This document shows, piece by piece, positions 1 to 6,083 of a stretch of DNA of 6,539 nucleotides; position 1 is the first letter of the stretch; each line of letters opens with the position of its first letter. Below the pieces are notes generated by a model. The model searched no databases and was not told the DNA's origin. It worked only from the letters and a program-made list of their open reading frames with translations. The stretch comes from Halobacteriales archaeon (GTDB lineage Archaea > Thermoplasmatota > SW-10-69-26 > JACQPN01 > JAIVGT01), in assembly GCA_020201485.1 (NCBI GenBank), contig JAIVGT010000245.1:1-6539 (forward strand), read 5' to 3'. The translations under genes and the position numbers were made by a program.

Positions 1-345
1 GAGTCGCTCCAGCACTTCTCGCTGCTGGGCATCGCCGTATAAGAGAACACTCAGAACGGAATGGGGGTCGGCAAGCGCTAATCTAACCATGCCGCCTGTT
101 TCCTCGACGAACCCTCCGGCGCGCAGGCGATTCACAACTGAGCGCAAACCGTCGTTGTTTTCCAGAATAAAGCGCCGAGAGGCAAGATTTTCAAGTGAAT
201 CCTCAGGCACCCCCCTATCTTTGCCAATCTCCACAAGGTGTTTCAACAATTCGCGTTCGACTGGCCCTAGAGCGAAGAACCCCCGCACGGCCTTTGCATC
301 ATCAGGATTGAGACTGATTTCCTTTTGAATTTGTCTTTCAATCAT
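1..345 (-). other. Low-GC segment joined in frame to pheS; possible chimeric junction or foreign winged-helix fragment
   Basis: By hand count this stretch is about 52 % G+C, against about 70 % in the adjoining sequence, and the 45 bases next to the junction are about 31 %. The change is sharp, near base 345. Minus-strand codons go from CGC AAG GGG CTG GTG to ATG ATT GAA AGA CAA ATT. The translated 115 codons contain no stop and look like real protein: MIERQIQKEISL at the start, a helix FFALGPVERELLKHL, and a winged-helix-like end with LRSVVNRLRAGGFVEE and GGMVRLALADP. This resembles the C-terminal winged helix of archaeal ATPases or regulators more than PheS. ATG 345 is preceded by GGTG, part of an archaeal Shine-Dalgarno sequence, but too close to the start to be convincing. 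It could be a misassembled contig end, a recombination junction, or a true fusion. Its function is unknown. Confidence 0.6.
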
Positions 346-711
346 CACCAGCCCCTTGCGCCGCGCCTGGCCGATGGCGATCTTGTGCTGGTCCGGCTTG
401 GCCGCGAAGGCCGGGCTCGTGGGCAGCTCCTCGATGCCCATGCCGTCGGGCTTGTCGAGCAGCGCCTCGGCCAGGCGGCGCTCCGGGAGCTGCGTGCTCG
501 CGTACTCGCGGCCCTCCGCGCCCAACGCGTAGCTCACCAGGAGGCGCTCGTCGCGCTGCAGCAGGCCCTTCGCCCGGAGCCAGCTGCTGGCGTTCATGAC
601 CTCCATCGTGCTCAATCCGGCTTGCTCGCTGACCTCCTGCGGGCTGCGCGTTGCGCCGTCCTGGAGCGCCACGAGCACCTTCTTCTCCGCGAGGCTCAGC
701 TCGTCGGCCAT
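1..711 (-). CDS. pheS: Phenylalanyl-tRNA synthetase alpha subunit, N-terminal part; frame continues into foreign-looking sequence and off the window
   Basis: PheS, with PheT, charges tRNA(Phe) with phenylalanine in the cytoplasm. The frame opens at ATG 711 and stays open to base 1 (237 codons). Residues 1-122 read like archaeal PheS: a first winged-helix module (start MADELSLAEKKVLVAL, recognition helix near LSTMEVMNASSWLRAKGL), then the conserved EGREYA and LPERRL segments, then a second module ending in AIGQARRKGL. These helix-turn-helix modules precede the catalytic domain in archaeal and eukaryotic PheS; the catalytic motifs would lie outside the window. From about residue 123 (base 345) the match to PheS stops and codon use changes abruptly. 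The only possible start after the upstream stop is ATG 711, 42 nt below the cupredoxin stop codon and in the same frame. No Shine-Dalgarno site is visible; a TTTCAAGG element lies 26 nt upstream. Family call by recognition, not by search. Confidence 0.8.
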   Translation of the reverse strand, partial: MADELSLAEKKVLVALQDGATRSPQEVSEQAGLSTMEVMNASSWLRAKGLLQRDERLLVSYALGAEGREYASTQLPERRLAEALLDKPDGMGIEELPTSPAFAAKPDQHKIAIGQARRKGLVMIERQIQKEISLNPDDAKAVRGFFALGPVERELLKHLVEIGKDRGVPEDSLENLASRRFILENNDGLRSVVNRLRAGGFVEETGGMVRLALADPHSVLSVLLYGDAQQREVLERL

Positions 712-733
712 CGGGTGCGCGAAGCGCTTGGGG

Positions 734-742
734 CCCTTGAAA
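734..742 (-). promoter_or_regulatory. Putative leaderless promoter element of pheS
   Basis: TTTCAAGGG on the minus strand, with its TCAAGG core centred 26.5 nt before ATG 711. This is the spacing expected of an archaeal TATA box when transcription starts at the start codon. It is the AT-richest spot in the cupredoxin-pheS gap, and the same core recurs at the same distance before three other genes here. Confidence 0.5.
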
Positions 743-753
743 GCTTCGCCGGG

Positions 754-1203
754 CTACTCGACCGTCAGCGTCCCTTCCATGCCGCGCGCGCGGTGGTCGC
801 CGATGTCGCAGTAGTACTTGTACGTGCCTTTCGCCGGGGCGGTGAACGTGACCTCGGCCTTCTCGCCGGGGTTGATGGCCTTCGTCTTCGCCCCGTCCAC
901 CTTCTCCAGGACCCAGTCGTGCTGGAACAGCGGCAGGGCGAGGTCGGCGTCGCTGAACGTGACGTGCACCGTGCTGCCCGCCGGGGCCTTCAGCGTGGCC
1001 GGGTCGAAGCCCGGGTTCACCGGGTACTGCCCGGTCGTGCTCACGGGGAGCTCGACGGGCGTGAGGTTGACCTTGGGCAAGGTCGCGTTCGCGTTCGGCA
1101 CCATGGCCGGGGCGTTCGAGGAGTCCACGGCCTGGGCCGGGGCGCGGATGCAGCCGGCGAACGTGACCATGCCGACCAGGGCGAGCAGGGCGAGGGCGCG
1201 CAT
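754..1203 (-). CDS. Lipoprotein cupredoxin (halocyanin/plastocyanin-like blue copper protein)
   Basis: This is a predicted small electron carrier tethered outside the membrane. The 149-residue protein begins with a hydrophobic signal segment ending in FAGC (residues 15-18), a plausible lipobox with Cys18 as the lipidated residue. A polar, proline- and asparagine-rich linker follows to about residue 65. The cupredoxin domain (about 66-149) carries a complete type-1 copper ligand set: His95 in FQHDW, then Cys132, His137 and Met142 in the C-x4-H-x4-M pattern of YYCDIGDHRARGM. The C-terminal strand GTLTVE is typical of the fold. The start at ATG 1203 gives a proper signal peptide and sits 25.5 nt from a GTTAAGG element. 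The gene is divergent from the ClC gene and lies 42 nt upstream of pheS in the same frame. Redox partner unknown; a copper-binding or copper-delivery role is the alternative. Confidence 0.88.
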   Translation of the reverse strand: MRALALLALVGMVTFAGCIRAPAQAVDSSNAPAMVPNANATLPKVNLTPVELPVSTTGQYPVNPGFDPATLKAPAGSTVHVTFSDADLALPLFQHDWVLEKVDGAKTKAINPGEKAEVTFTAPAKGTYKYYCDIGDHRARGMEGTLTVE

Positions 1204-1225
1204 GGCTCGGCACGTCCGGGCCGGG

Positions 1226-1232
1226 CCTTAAC
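1226..1232 (-). promoter_or_regulatory. Putative leaderless promoter element of the cupredoxin gene
   Basis: GTTAAGG on the minus strand; the TTAAGG core is centred 25.5 nt before ATG 1203 and stands out in a very GC-rich divergent intergenic region. The TTAA is palindromic and also lies about 21 nt before a possible plus-strand GTG at 1251, so a contribution to the divergent gene cannot be excluded, although that spacing is short. Confidence 0.5.
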
Positions 1233-1319
1233 GGTTGCCTGCGCACCAACGTGGCCCCGACCGGGCGGGGGAGCGCGCGCTTCCGAAGCAGCTTTCCCCC
1301 GCGGCGCGGGTGCGCGGGC

Positions 1320-3050
1320 GTGCCCGGGGCCCTGCGCGAGCGCGGCATCTTCGCCGTCAGCCTCGCCGCGGTCCTCGCCGGGCTCGTGGGCGGCCTGGCC
1401 GCGGTGGGCTTCCGCGCCCTGGTGAGCCTGGTCACGACGCTCAGCTTCTTCCACGAGCCGGGCCCGGTCTTCCGCGCGCCGCTGGACCATCACCTCGGCC
1501 TGCTCGTCGTGCTCGTGCCGCTCGCCGGAGGGGCGCTCATCGCCGTCCTCACGCGCTTGCTCCCGGGCGAGGGCGGCGTGGGCACGCCGGAGGTCATCGA
1601 GGCCGCTTCCCTGCGCGGCGGGCAGATGCCCCTGGTGCGCACGCTGAAGGGCGCGCTCCTCGCCGCGCTCAGCCTGGGCACGGGCGGCAGCGCCGGGCGG
1701 GAAGGCCCCATCGTGCAGCTCGGCGGCCTGGCCGGCGGCATCACCGGGGCCACGAAATGGTTCGGCCGGCAGGACCGGCGCGTGCTCGTGGCGTGCGGCG
1801 CGGTCGCGGCGCTCGCGGCGACGTTCAACGCCCCCATCGCCGCCGTGGTCTTCGGCCTCGAGGTCGTGCTCCTGGAGTTCCGCACGCAGAGCTTCGTGCC
1901 CCTCGTCATCGCCAGCGTCGCCGGCACGAGCGTCGGCCGGTTCATCCTCGGCAACAAGCCCACGTTCGTCCTCCCGCCCGACCTGTTCGCGCTCGGCTCG
2001 CCCGCCATGCTGCCGCTGTACGCGCTCCTCGGCGTGGGCGCGGGCTTGCTCGGCGTCGTCCTGCTCGCGATGTTCGAGGCGGCCGAGGCGTGGAAGCCTC
2101 CGGGCTGGCTGCCGCCCATCGCCGTGCCGGTGCTGGGCGGAGCGGCCCTCGGCGTGTTCGGCCTCGTCGAGCCCCGCCTGCTCGGCGTGGGCTACGAGAC
2201 GGTCAACGGCGTGTTCAACCACGAGCTGGCGAGCCCGGACCTGCTCGGCCTGCTGCTCATCCTCCTCGCGCTGAAGCCGCTGGCGGTGGTGGTCACGTTG
2301 CGCGCCGGCGGGAGCGGGGGCGTGTTCAGCCCGACGTTCTTCGAGGGCGCGTGCTTCGGCCTGCTCTTCGGCCTCGGCGTGCAGCACGCCTTGCCCAACC
2401 TGGGCGCGGACCCGGCGAGCTTCGCCCTCGTCGGCATGGCCGCGCTCTTCGCCGCGGTCAGCCGGGCCACGCTCACCGCCATCGTGCTCGTGGTCGAGCT
2501 CACGCTGAGCTTCGACATCGTGCTCCCCGTGATGCTGGCGTGCGTGCTCGCCGACCTCATCGCCTGGACGCGGCACCCGGGCTCGCTCTACAGCACGAAG
2601 CTCGCGGCGAAGGGCCGGCCGGTCCCGGCCGAGGTCCAGCCCAACGTGCTCGACGTCGTGCTCGTGGCCGAGGTCATGGAGCGCGACGCCATGCCCCTCG
2701 CCGCGAGCGCGTCCCTGCGCGACTACCTCGACCGGAGCATGGCCACCGGCAGGCAGGCATTCCCGCTCGTGGACGTCGAAGGCCGGCTCAACGGCATCGT
2801 GACCCGCACCGACCTGCGCCTGCGCGGCGGCACGCTCACCCTGGAGCGCCCCATCGCCGCGCTCGCCACGCGCGACGTCATCGTCGCCTTCCCGGACGAG
2901 ACCGTGCACATGGCCATCGACAAGATGGTGGCGCGCAACATCGGCTACCTCCCGGTCGTGGACCGAAGCGACCCCGGCCGCATCGTGGGCTGGCTCACCC
3001 GGGAGAAGGTACTGAGCGTGGAGCGCCTGCGCCTGGACACGCCGGATTAG
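1320..3050 (+). CDS. ClC-family chloride channel or H+/anion exchanger with C-terminal CBS pair
   Basis: An integral membrane protein of the ClC family, whose members move chloride or related anions as channels or proton exchangers. Numbering is from GTG 1320 (576 residues). Many hydrophobic segments run from about residue 10 to 415. Signature segments are all present: GVGTP (86-90) at the GSGIP position; GREGP (126-130), whose Glu128 is the external gating glutamate; FNAPIAAVVFGLE ending at Glu181; GGVFSP (333-338); and LYSTKL with Tyr424 at the central tyrosine position. Two CBS domains follow (about 449-502 and 510-567) and may bind adenine nucleotides. The central serine position is Val87 and the internal proton-glutamate position is Val182, so the transport mode is open. 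GTG 1251 in the same frame would add 23 residues of low-complexity Arg/Pro/Gly sequence; 1320 is preferred because a T-rich patch (1292-1297) lies about 26 nt upstream and the first helix then follows directly. Confidence 0.92.
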   Translation: MPGALRERGIFAVSLAAVLAGLVGGLAAVGFRALVSLVTTLSFFHEPGPVFRAPLDHHLGLLVVLVPLAGGALIAVLTRLLPGEGGVGTPEVIEAASLRGGQMPLVRTLKGALLAALSLGTGGSAGREGPIVQLGGLAGGITGATKWFGRQDRRVLVACGAVAALAATFNAPIAAVVFGLEVVLLEFRTQSFVPLVIASVAGTSVGRFILGNKPTFVLPPDLFALGSPAMLPLYALLGVGAGLLGVVLLAMFEAAEAWKPPGWLPPIAVPVLGGAALGVFGLVEPRLLGVGYETVNGVFNHELASPDLLGLLLILLALKPLAVVVTLRAGGSGGVFSPTFFEGACFGLLFGLGVQHALPNLGADPASFALVGMAALFAAVSRATLTAIVLVVELTLSFDIVLPVMLACVLADLIAWTRHPGSLYSTKLAAKGRPVPAEVQPNVLDVVLVAEVMERDAMPLAASASLRDYLDRSMATGRQAFPLVDVEGRLNGIVTRTDLRLRGGTLTLERPIAALATRDVIVAFPDETVHMAIDKMVARNIGYLPVVDRSDPGRIVGWLTREKVLSVERLRLDTPD

Positions 3051-3601
3051 GCCGGGACCTCGTCCACCAGCTCGTGCAGCAGGTGCGCGACGTGCAGCTC
3101 CTCGCAGCGCTGGCCGAGGTAGCCCCGGTCCAGCTCCGCGCCGTGCAGGCCCAGCAGCTCGCGCGCCGCGTCGAGGTCGGGCTCGCTGCCGGCGTCGAGC
3201 AGGCGCGCGATGCATTCCTCGCGCGTCGCCACCGACACGCGCTCCCCGCCGAGGTCCTCGCCGAGCCGCGTGCGCAGCGCCGCCATGTCGCCCGCGCCCC
3301 GCGCTGCCTTCACGTCCACGAACGCCTCCGCGCCCGGGGAGAACAGCGAGAGGTGGTCGCCCTGCTCCACGGCGAGCGCGGCCAGCCCCGATTCCGCCTC
3401 GAAGCCCTGCGCCTCCGCGCCCGCGAGCAGCCGGTCGGCCTGGCCCGGGTCGAGCTTCACGAGCACGTCGAGCTGCTCCACGGGAACGCTCGCGCCCCAG
3501 TGCGCCGCAGCAGCCTGGCCGACGAGCACATAGGCGAGGCCCTGCGGCTCCAGGGCCCGGTGCAGCCGGGCGGCGAGCGCGCCGAGGTCGTGGGGAAGCA
3601 T
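3047..3601 (-). CDS. Nucleotidyltransferase-fold protein with degenerate active site (DUF6036/AbiEii-like)
   Basis: A 184-residue soluble protein that resembles the small nucleotidyltransferase-fold proteins of the AbiEii/DUF6036 type. The pattern is helix, then YVLVGQAAAAHWG (24-36) in place of the usual VGG-x-A-hydrophobic signature, then VEQLDVLVKL (41-50) at the position of the metal-binding acidic strand, then FVDVKAARG (94-102) with Asp96 as a possible third carboxylate, then a helical C-terminus with VATREECIARLL and LDAARELL as in the family. Only Asp45 stands where a paired D-x-D is normal, and the GG/GS motif is GQ, so catalysis may be lost. No HEPN or other toxin partner is adjacent. 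ATG 3601 is chosen over an in-frame TTG at 3646, whose extra residues look untranslated. The stop TAA overlaps the TAG of the convergent ClC gene. Confidence 0.6.
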   Translation of the reverse strand: MLPHDLGALAARLHRALEPQGLAYVLVGQAAAAHWGASVPVEQLDVLVKLDPGQADRLLAGAEAQGFEAESGLAALAVEQGDHLSLFSPGAEAFVDVKAARGAGDMAALRTRLGEDLGGERVSVATREECIARLLDAGSEPDLDAARELLGLHGAELDRGYLGQRCEELHVAHLLHELVDEVPA

Positions 3602-3700
3602 CGGAAGAACGGGGGCGCTCCTGGCACAAGAACCTGCGGGGCCCAACCCTCGGTCACGGATGCGCGGCTGACCCGTCGTCCACGCATGCGCAGGGAGCCG

Positions 3701-5134
3701 TCAATCCTCCCGGACAAACGCCCGGAGTTCCGCCGGGCCGACCTGCTTGCGGCGCTCGGCGTGTTCCTGGAGGAACGCGACGGTGCGGTCCGCGGCGATG
3801 CCCTTGCACGGCCCGCATAGCCTCGCGCCCGTCACGCATGCGTCGTATTTCTCCTTGAGGTCGCTCGCGTCCGGCGCGAGGTGGTAGAGGTACAGCTCCG
3901 CGACGACGCACTTGTCCCACTCGCCGCCCAGCCGCCGCTGCTCCTCCGCGGTCGGGCGCCCCCCGGTCTTGGCCGCCATGACCTTCTTGCGCGCCGCCTC
4001 CGGCTCCTCCGTGAGGTAGATGCTCGTCTCTGGCCGGCTGCTGCTCATCTTGTCCCCGGTGAGCCCGGACATGAACCGGTGGTACGTGCTGCTCGGGAGG
4101 AGGAAGCCCGGCTCGCCGAGCGCCTGCTGCTCCAGCGCGGCGAGGGCGGCGTCCACGACGGGCACGTCGTCCCCCCCGGCCGCGGGCAGGTACAGGGCGC
4201 GGTAGGCGAAGTTCTCGTGGAACTCGCCGAAGCCGACGACCTTGAGCTGGTGCTTCGCCAGCTTCAGCAGCGCGGTGCCGATGGCCACGTCGCGCTCCCC
4301 CTCGTCGTGCTTCGCCAACGCCTTGGCGAACTCCGGCCGCTCCGGCGCCAGGCGCTCCGCGAGCTGCGGCAGGGCCTTGGCCTCCGTCTTGAGGAAGATG
4401 CCCAGGCCGCCCGGGCTGTCCTTGCCCTTCTCCACCGGCTGGATGCTGAACACGCGGAACGCCTCGGCGAGGTCGCGCGTCAGGCGCAGGTGGGGGTCCT
4501 GGTCCACGCCCACGGGCACGAGCGTCGGGCGCGGCCCGCCGTACTTCGGCTGCTGCACGTGCAGGATGTCCCCGACCTGGACGAGGGGCGCTTGCACGTG
4601 GCCGAGGTTCGTCGCGCCCGTGAAGCCGTAGATGCCCTCCATCGTGCTCCACGTGACCTTCTTGCCCAATTGCCAGGCCAGGTCCTTCACCGGCTGGCGT
4701 TGGCTCTGGAAGTAGATCTGGCAGCGCTGCGGGTCCAAGCCCAGGGCGAGGTAGTTCGTCACGTAATGGTCGAGCGCGACCTGGCGCGCCTTCGCCAGGC
4801 TGAAGCCGCGCGTCGCGTACGCCTCGATGTCGGCGATGGCGATGAACACCTCCGCGCCCAGCTTCTGCCAGTAGGTGATCTGGTCGATGAGCATCTTGTG
4901 GCCGACGTGCATCGGACCGCTCGGCATGAGGCCGGTGAGCAAGGCCCAGGGCTCGTGGCGCTGCACGGCGCGCGTGATGCGGTCGAAGCCGCGCTGGCCG
5001 AAGACCACGCCGCGCTCCAGGAGCGGGATGGGGTCGGGCAGCTCGCTGGCTTGCGTGAAGGGCGCGATGCCGAAGTGCTCGCGGAGCCGCGCGTAGTCCG
5101 CGTACTGCTGGCTGCTCCACGGGTCGATGCGCAC
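3701..5134 (-). CDS. trpS: Tryptophanyl-tRNA synthetase, archaeal type
   Basis: A class I aminoacyl-tRNA synthetase that activates tryptophan with ATP and loads tRNA(Trp). Numbering is from GTG 5134 (477 residues). The start MRIDPWSSQQYADYARL matches the usual archaeal IDPW opening. HIGH-type motif MHVGH lies at 75-79 within the typical LMPSGPMHVGH context; KMSSS lies at 362-366 within GLTGDKMSSSRP. Other archaeal TrpRS signatures are IADIEAYATRG, GVDQDPHLRLTRD (about 209-221), LPSSTYHRFM (about 346-355) and a C-terminal region with Cys433, Cys440 and Cys443 in LCGPCKGIA. About 125 residues separate the DQDPH and PSSTYH blocks, far more than I recall for the roughly 370-residue methanococcal enzyme. 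TTG 5158 is an alternative start adding 8 residues; GTG is preferred by homology and by a TTGATT patch 26.5 nt upstream. The stop is TGA at 3703-3701; the 99-nt gap to the next gene shows no clear terminator. Confidence 0.95.
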   Translation of the reverse strand: MRIDPWSSQQYADYARLREHFGIAPFTQASELPDPIPLLERGVVFGQRGFDRITRAVQRHEPWALLTGLMPSGPMHVGHKMLIDQITYWQKLGAEVFIAIADIEAYATRGFSLAKARQVALDHYVTNYLALGLDPQRCQIYFQSQRQPVKDLAWQLGKKVTWSTMEGIYGFTGATNLGHVQAPLVQVGDILHVQQPKYGGPRPTLVPVGVDQDPHLRLTRDLAEAFRVFSIQPVEKGKDSPGGLGIFLKTEAKALPQLAERLAPERPEFAKALAKHDEGERDVAIGTALLKLAKHQLKVVGFGEFHENFAYRALYLPAAGGDDVPVVDAALAALEQQALGEPGFLLPSSTYHRFMSGLTGDKMSSSRPETSIYLTEEPEAARKKVMAAKTGGRPTAEEQRRLGGEWDKCVVAELYLYHLAPDASDLKEKYDACVTGARLCGPCKGIAADRTVAFLQEHAERRKQVGPAELRAFVRED

Positions 5135-5155
5135 GCGGGCGCGATGCTCCGCTGC

Positions 5156-5164
5156 CAAATCAAG
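5156..5164 (-). promoter_or_regulatory. Possible promoter element of trpS
   Basis: CTTGATTTG on the minus strand, with TTGATT centred 26.5 nt before GTG 5134. It is the only AT-rich patch in the VOC-trpS gap. It does not match the TCAAGG core of the neighbouring genes, so support is mainly position and composition. Confidence 0.3.
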
Positions 5165-5210
5165 GTTGCCGGTGGGGTCGAAGACCTCGCGCCGGAGGGT
5201 CGGACCGGGC

Positions 5211-5576
5211 TCAGCGCTGGATGAGCAGCCACTCGTTGCCGTCCGGGTCCCAGACCGTGACGTAGGTCGGGCCCCACGGCGCCTTCCACGGCTCGTCCAC
5301 CTTGCCGCCGCGGCGCGCGATCTCGTCCCGGCTGGCTTGCGCGTCGCGCACGTGGAACATCACGCCCGTGACCGTGCCCGCCGGCCGGCCGGGCTCGTCC
5401 GGGCGCTGCACGTGGGCGACGAGCGTCGCGCCGCCCGGGATCTGCCACGTGCCCCGCTGCGCCGCGGCGTCGAAGCTCAGCTCCTTGAAGCCGAGGACGC
5501 GCGTGTAGAAATCGCGCGCCTGGTCCGGGTCGCGGATGTGGACGGTGATGGCGTCCAGACCTTGGATGGGCTCCAT
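5211..5576 (-). CDS. VOC-family (glyoxalase/bleomycin-resistance fold) protein
   Basis: A 121-residue single-domain vicinal-oxygen-chelate protein, likely a metal-dependent homodimer. Two beta-alpha-beta-beta-beta repeats are visible. The first is LDAITVHIRDPDQARDFYTR followed by VLGFKEL; the second is GVMFHVRDAQASRDEIARRGG, ending in the classic WDPDGNEWLLIQR. Candidate metal ligands are His13 in TVHIRD, His55 in TLVAHV, His75 in MFHV and Glu115 in GNEW, giving a full four-ligand set, so an active enzyme is plausible. The substrate cannot be read; glyoxalase, dioxygenase, epimerase or binding-protein roles are all open. ATG 5576 is placed 25.5 nt after a TTCAAGG element. It is followed by trpS on the same strand after a 76-nt gap (52 nt if the TTG is used). 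Confidence 0.88.
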   Translation of the reverse strand: MEPIQGLDAITVHIRDPDQARDFYTRVLGFKELSFDAAAQRGTWQIPGGATLVAHVQRPDEPGRPAGTVTGVMFHVRDAQASRDEIARRGGKVDEPWKAPWGPTYVTVWDPDGNEWLLIQR

Positions 5577-5598
5577 GCACGCCCATCGCGCTCCACCG

Positions 5599-5605
5599 CC
5601 TTGAA
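5599..5605 (-). promoter_or_regulatory. Putative leaderless promoter element of the VOC gene
   Basis: TTCAAGG on the minus strand; the TCAAGG core is centred 25.5 nt before ATG 5576, within the 35-nt gap to the preceding gene. It is the same core at the same spacing as upstream of pheS, the cupredoxin gene and the 5612-6025 gene. Confidence 0.5.
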
Positions 5606-5611
5606 GGCGAC

Positions 5612-6025
5612 TCAGGCGGCGCGCGTGAGCGTCGCCTCGAGGTGCTCGCTGAAGCCGAGCGTCCAGTGGAGGCGGAGCGTGTTGCCCACCGGCTCCAGCC
5701 AGACGACGCCGTTCGCCGAGGTCATGCAGATCATGCCCGTCACGCCGGCGCGCGGGTCGGTGAAGGTGTAGCACGACGCCGGGTTCGCCACGCAGGCGGG
5801 CGACGCGTTGACGTACTGCAGGTCGAGGAGCCACGTTCCGCGCACGTCGCTCAGGGAGAGGGCGACCTGCACCGGCACGCTCTGCCCGGTCGCGCAGAAC
5901 AGGGCCGTCGCCTGGCCGGAGAAGCTCACGCTGCCCGTCCCGTTCCACTGGCTCGTGTCCACGGTCACGCCGTGGGCCGGCGCGGCGGACGCGAGCAGGA
6001 CGAGCAGGCCGAGGGCGAGGCGCAT
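5612..6025 (-). CDS. Secreted four-cysteine protein, copy A of a tandem pair; family not recognised
   Basis: I do not recognise the family. The 137-residue product starts with a Sec-type signal peptide: MRLALGLLVLLASAAPA, with cleavage likely around residues 17-20. The mature part is about 118 residues, beta-rich in appearance, with no further membrane segment. It has four cysteines (44, 78, 85, 100) and so probably two disulfides, suggesting an extracytoplasmic location. It shares all four cysteine positions and roughly a third of its residues with the gene immediately upstream (6084-6503), including GSxS (31-34), VALxL-type strands, Trp65, a CV-to-C loop (78-85), and the ending W-x-x-G-F/Y...L-x-ATLT. 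Asn113 to Arg118 (GNTLRLHW region) and the final strand look like an edge of a beta sandwich. No catalytic motif is evident. ATG 6025 lies 25.5 nt from a GTCAAGC element. Confidence 0.72.
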   Translation of the reverse strand: MRLALGLLVLLASAAPAHGVTVDTSQWNGTGSVSFSGQATALFCATGQSVPVQVALSLSDVRGTWLLDLQYVNASPACVANPASCYTFTDPRAGVTGMICMTSANGVVWLEPVGNTLRLHWTLGFSEHLEATLTRAA

Positions 6026-6047
6026 GCGCGCGCAGCGCGCCGCCTCG

Positions 6048-6054
6048 GCTTGAC
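6048..6054 (-). promoter_or_regulatory. Putative leaderless promoter element of secreted copy A
   Basis: GTCAAGC on the minus strand; TCAAGC is centred 25.5 nt before ATG 6025, in the 58-nt gap between the two paralogues. It differs from the core at the other genes only in the last base (C for G). Confidence 0.4.
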
Positions 6055-6083
6055 GGTATGCGCGAGAGCGTGGGCAGGTCCGC

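Noticed and set aside
89..328. 79-codon plus-strand open frame in the low-GC segment.
   Set aside because: It is Ser/Arg/Pro-rich without recognisable features, and the opposite strand has a continuous, more protein-like frame over the same bases.
325..1435. Long open frames on both strands across pheS and the cupredoxin gene.
   Set aside because: Repetitive Arg/Ala/Leu/His composition; the in-between minus-strand frame has PheS winged-helix signatures and a full copper site.
3047..3601. Toxin-antitoxin or abortive-infection module suggested by the nucleotidyltransferase fold.
   Set aside because: No partner gene: the neighbours are trpS and a convergent ClC gene, and the active site looks degraded.
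1041..3629. Very long open frame (862 codons) on the minus strand opposite the ClC gene, and an equally long plus-strand frame at 1235-3820.
   Set aside because: Their translations are Arg/Ala/Gly/His-rich low-complexity sequence without domains, as expected for alternate frames of roughly 70 % G+C coding DNA. The ClC, NTase-like and cupredoxin frames at the same sites have clear family motifs.
3602..3700. Possible terminator or small RNA between trpS and the nucleotidyltransferase-like gene.
   Set aside because: I see no stable hairpin and no T-run on the minus strand in these 99 bases.
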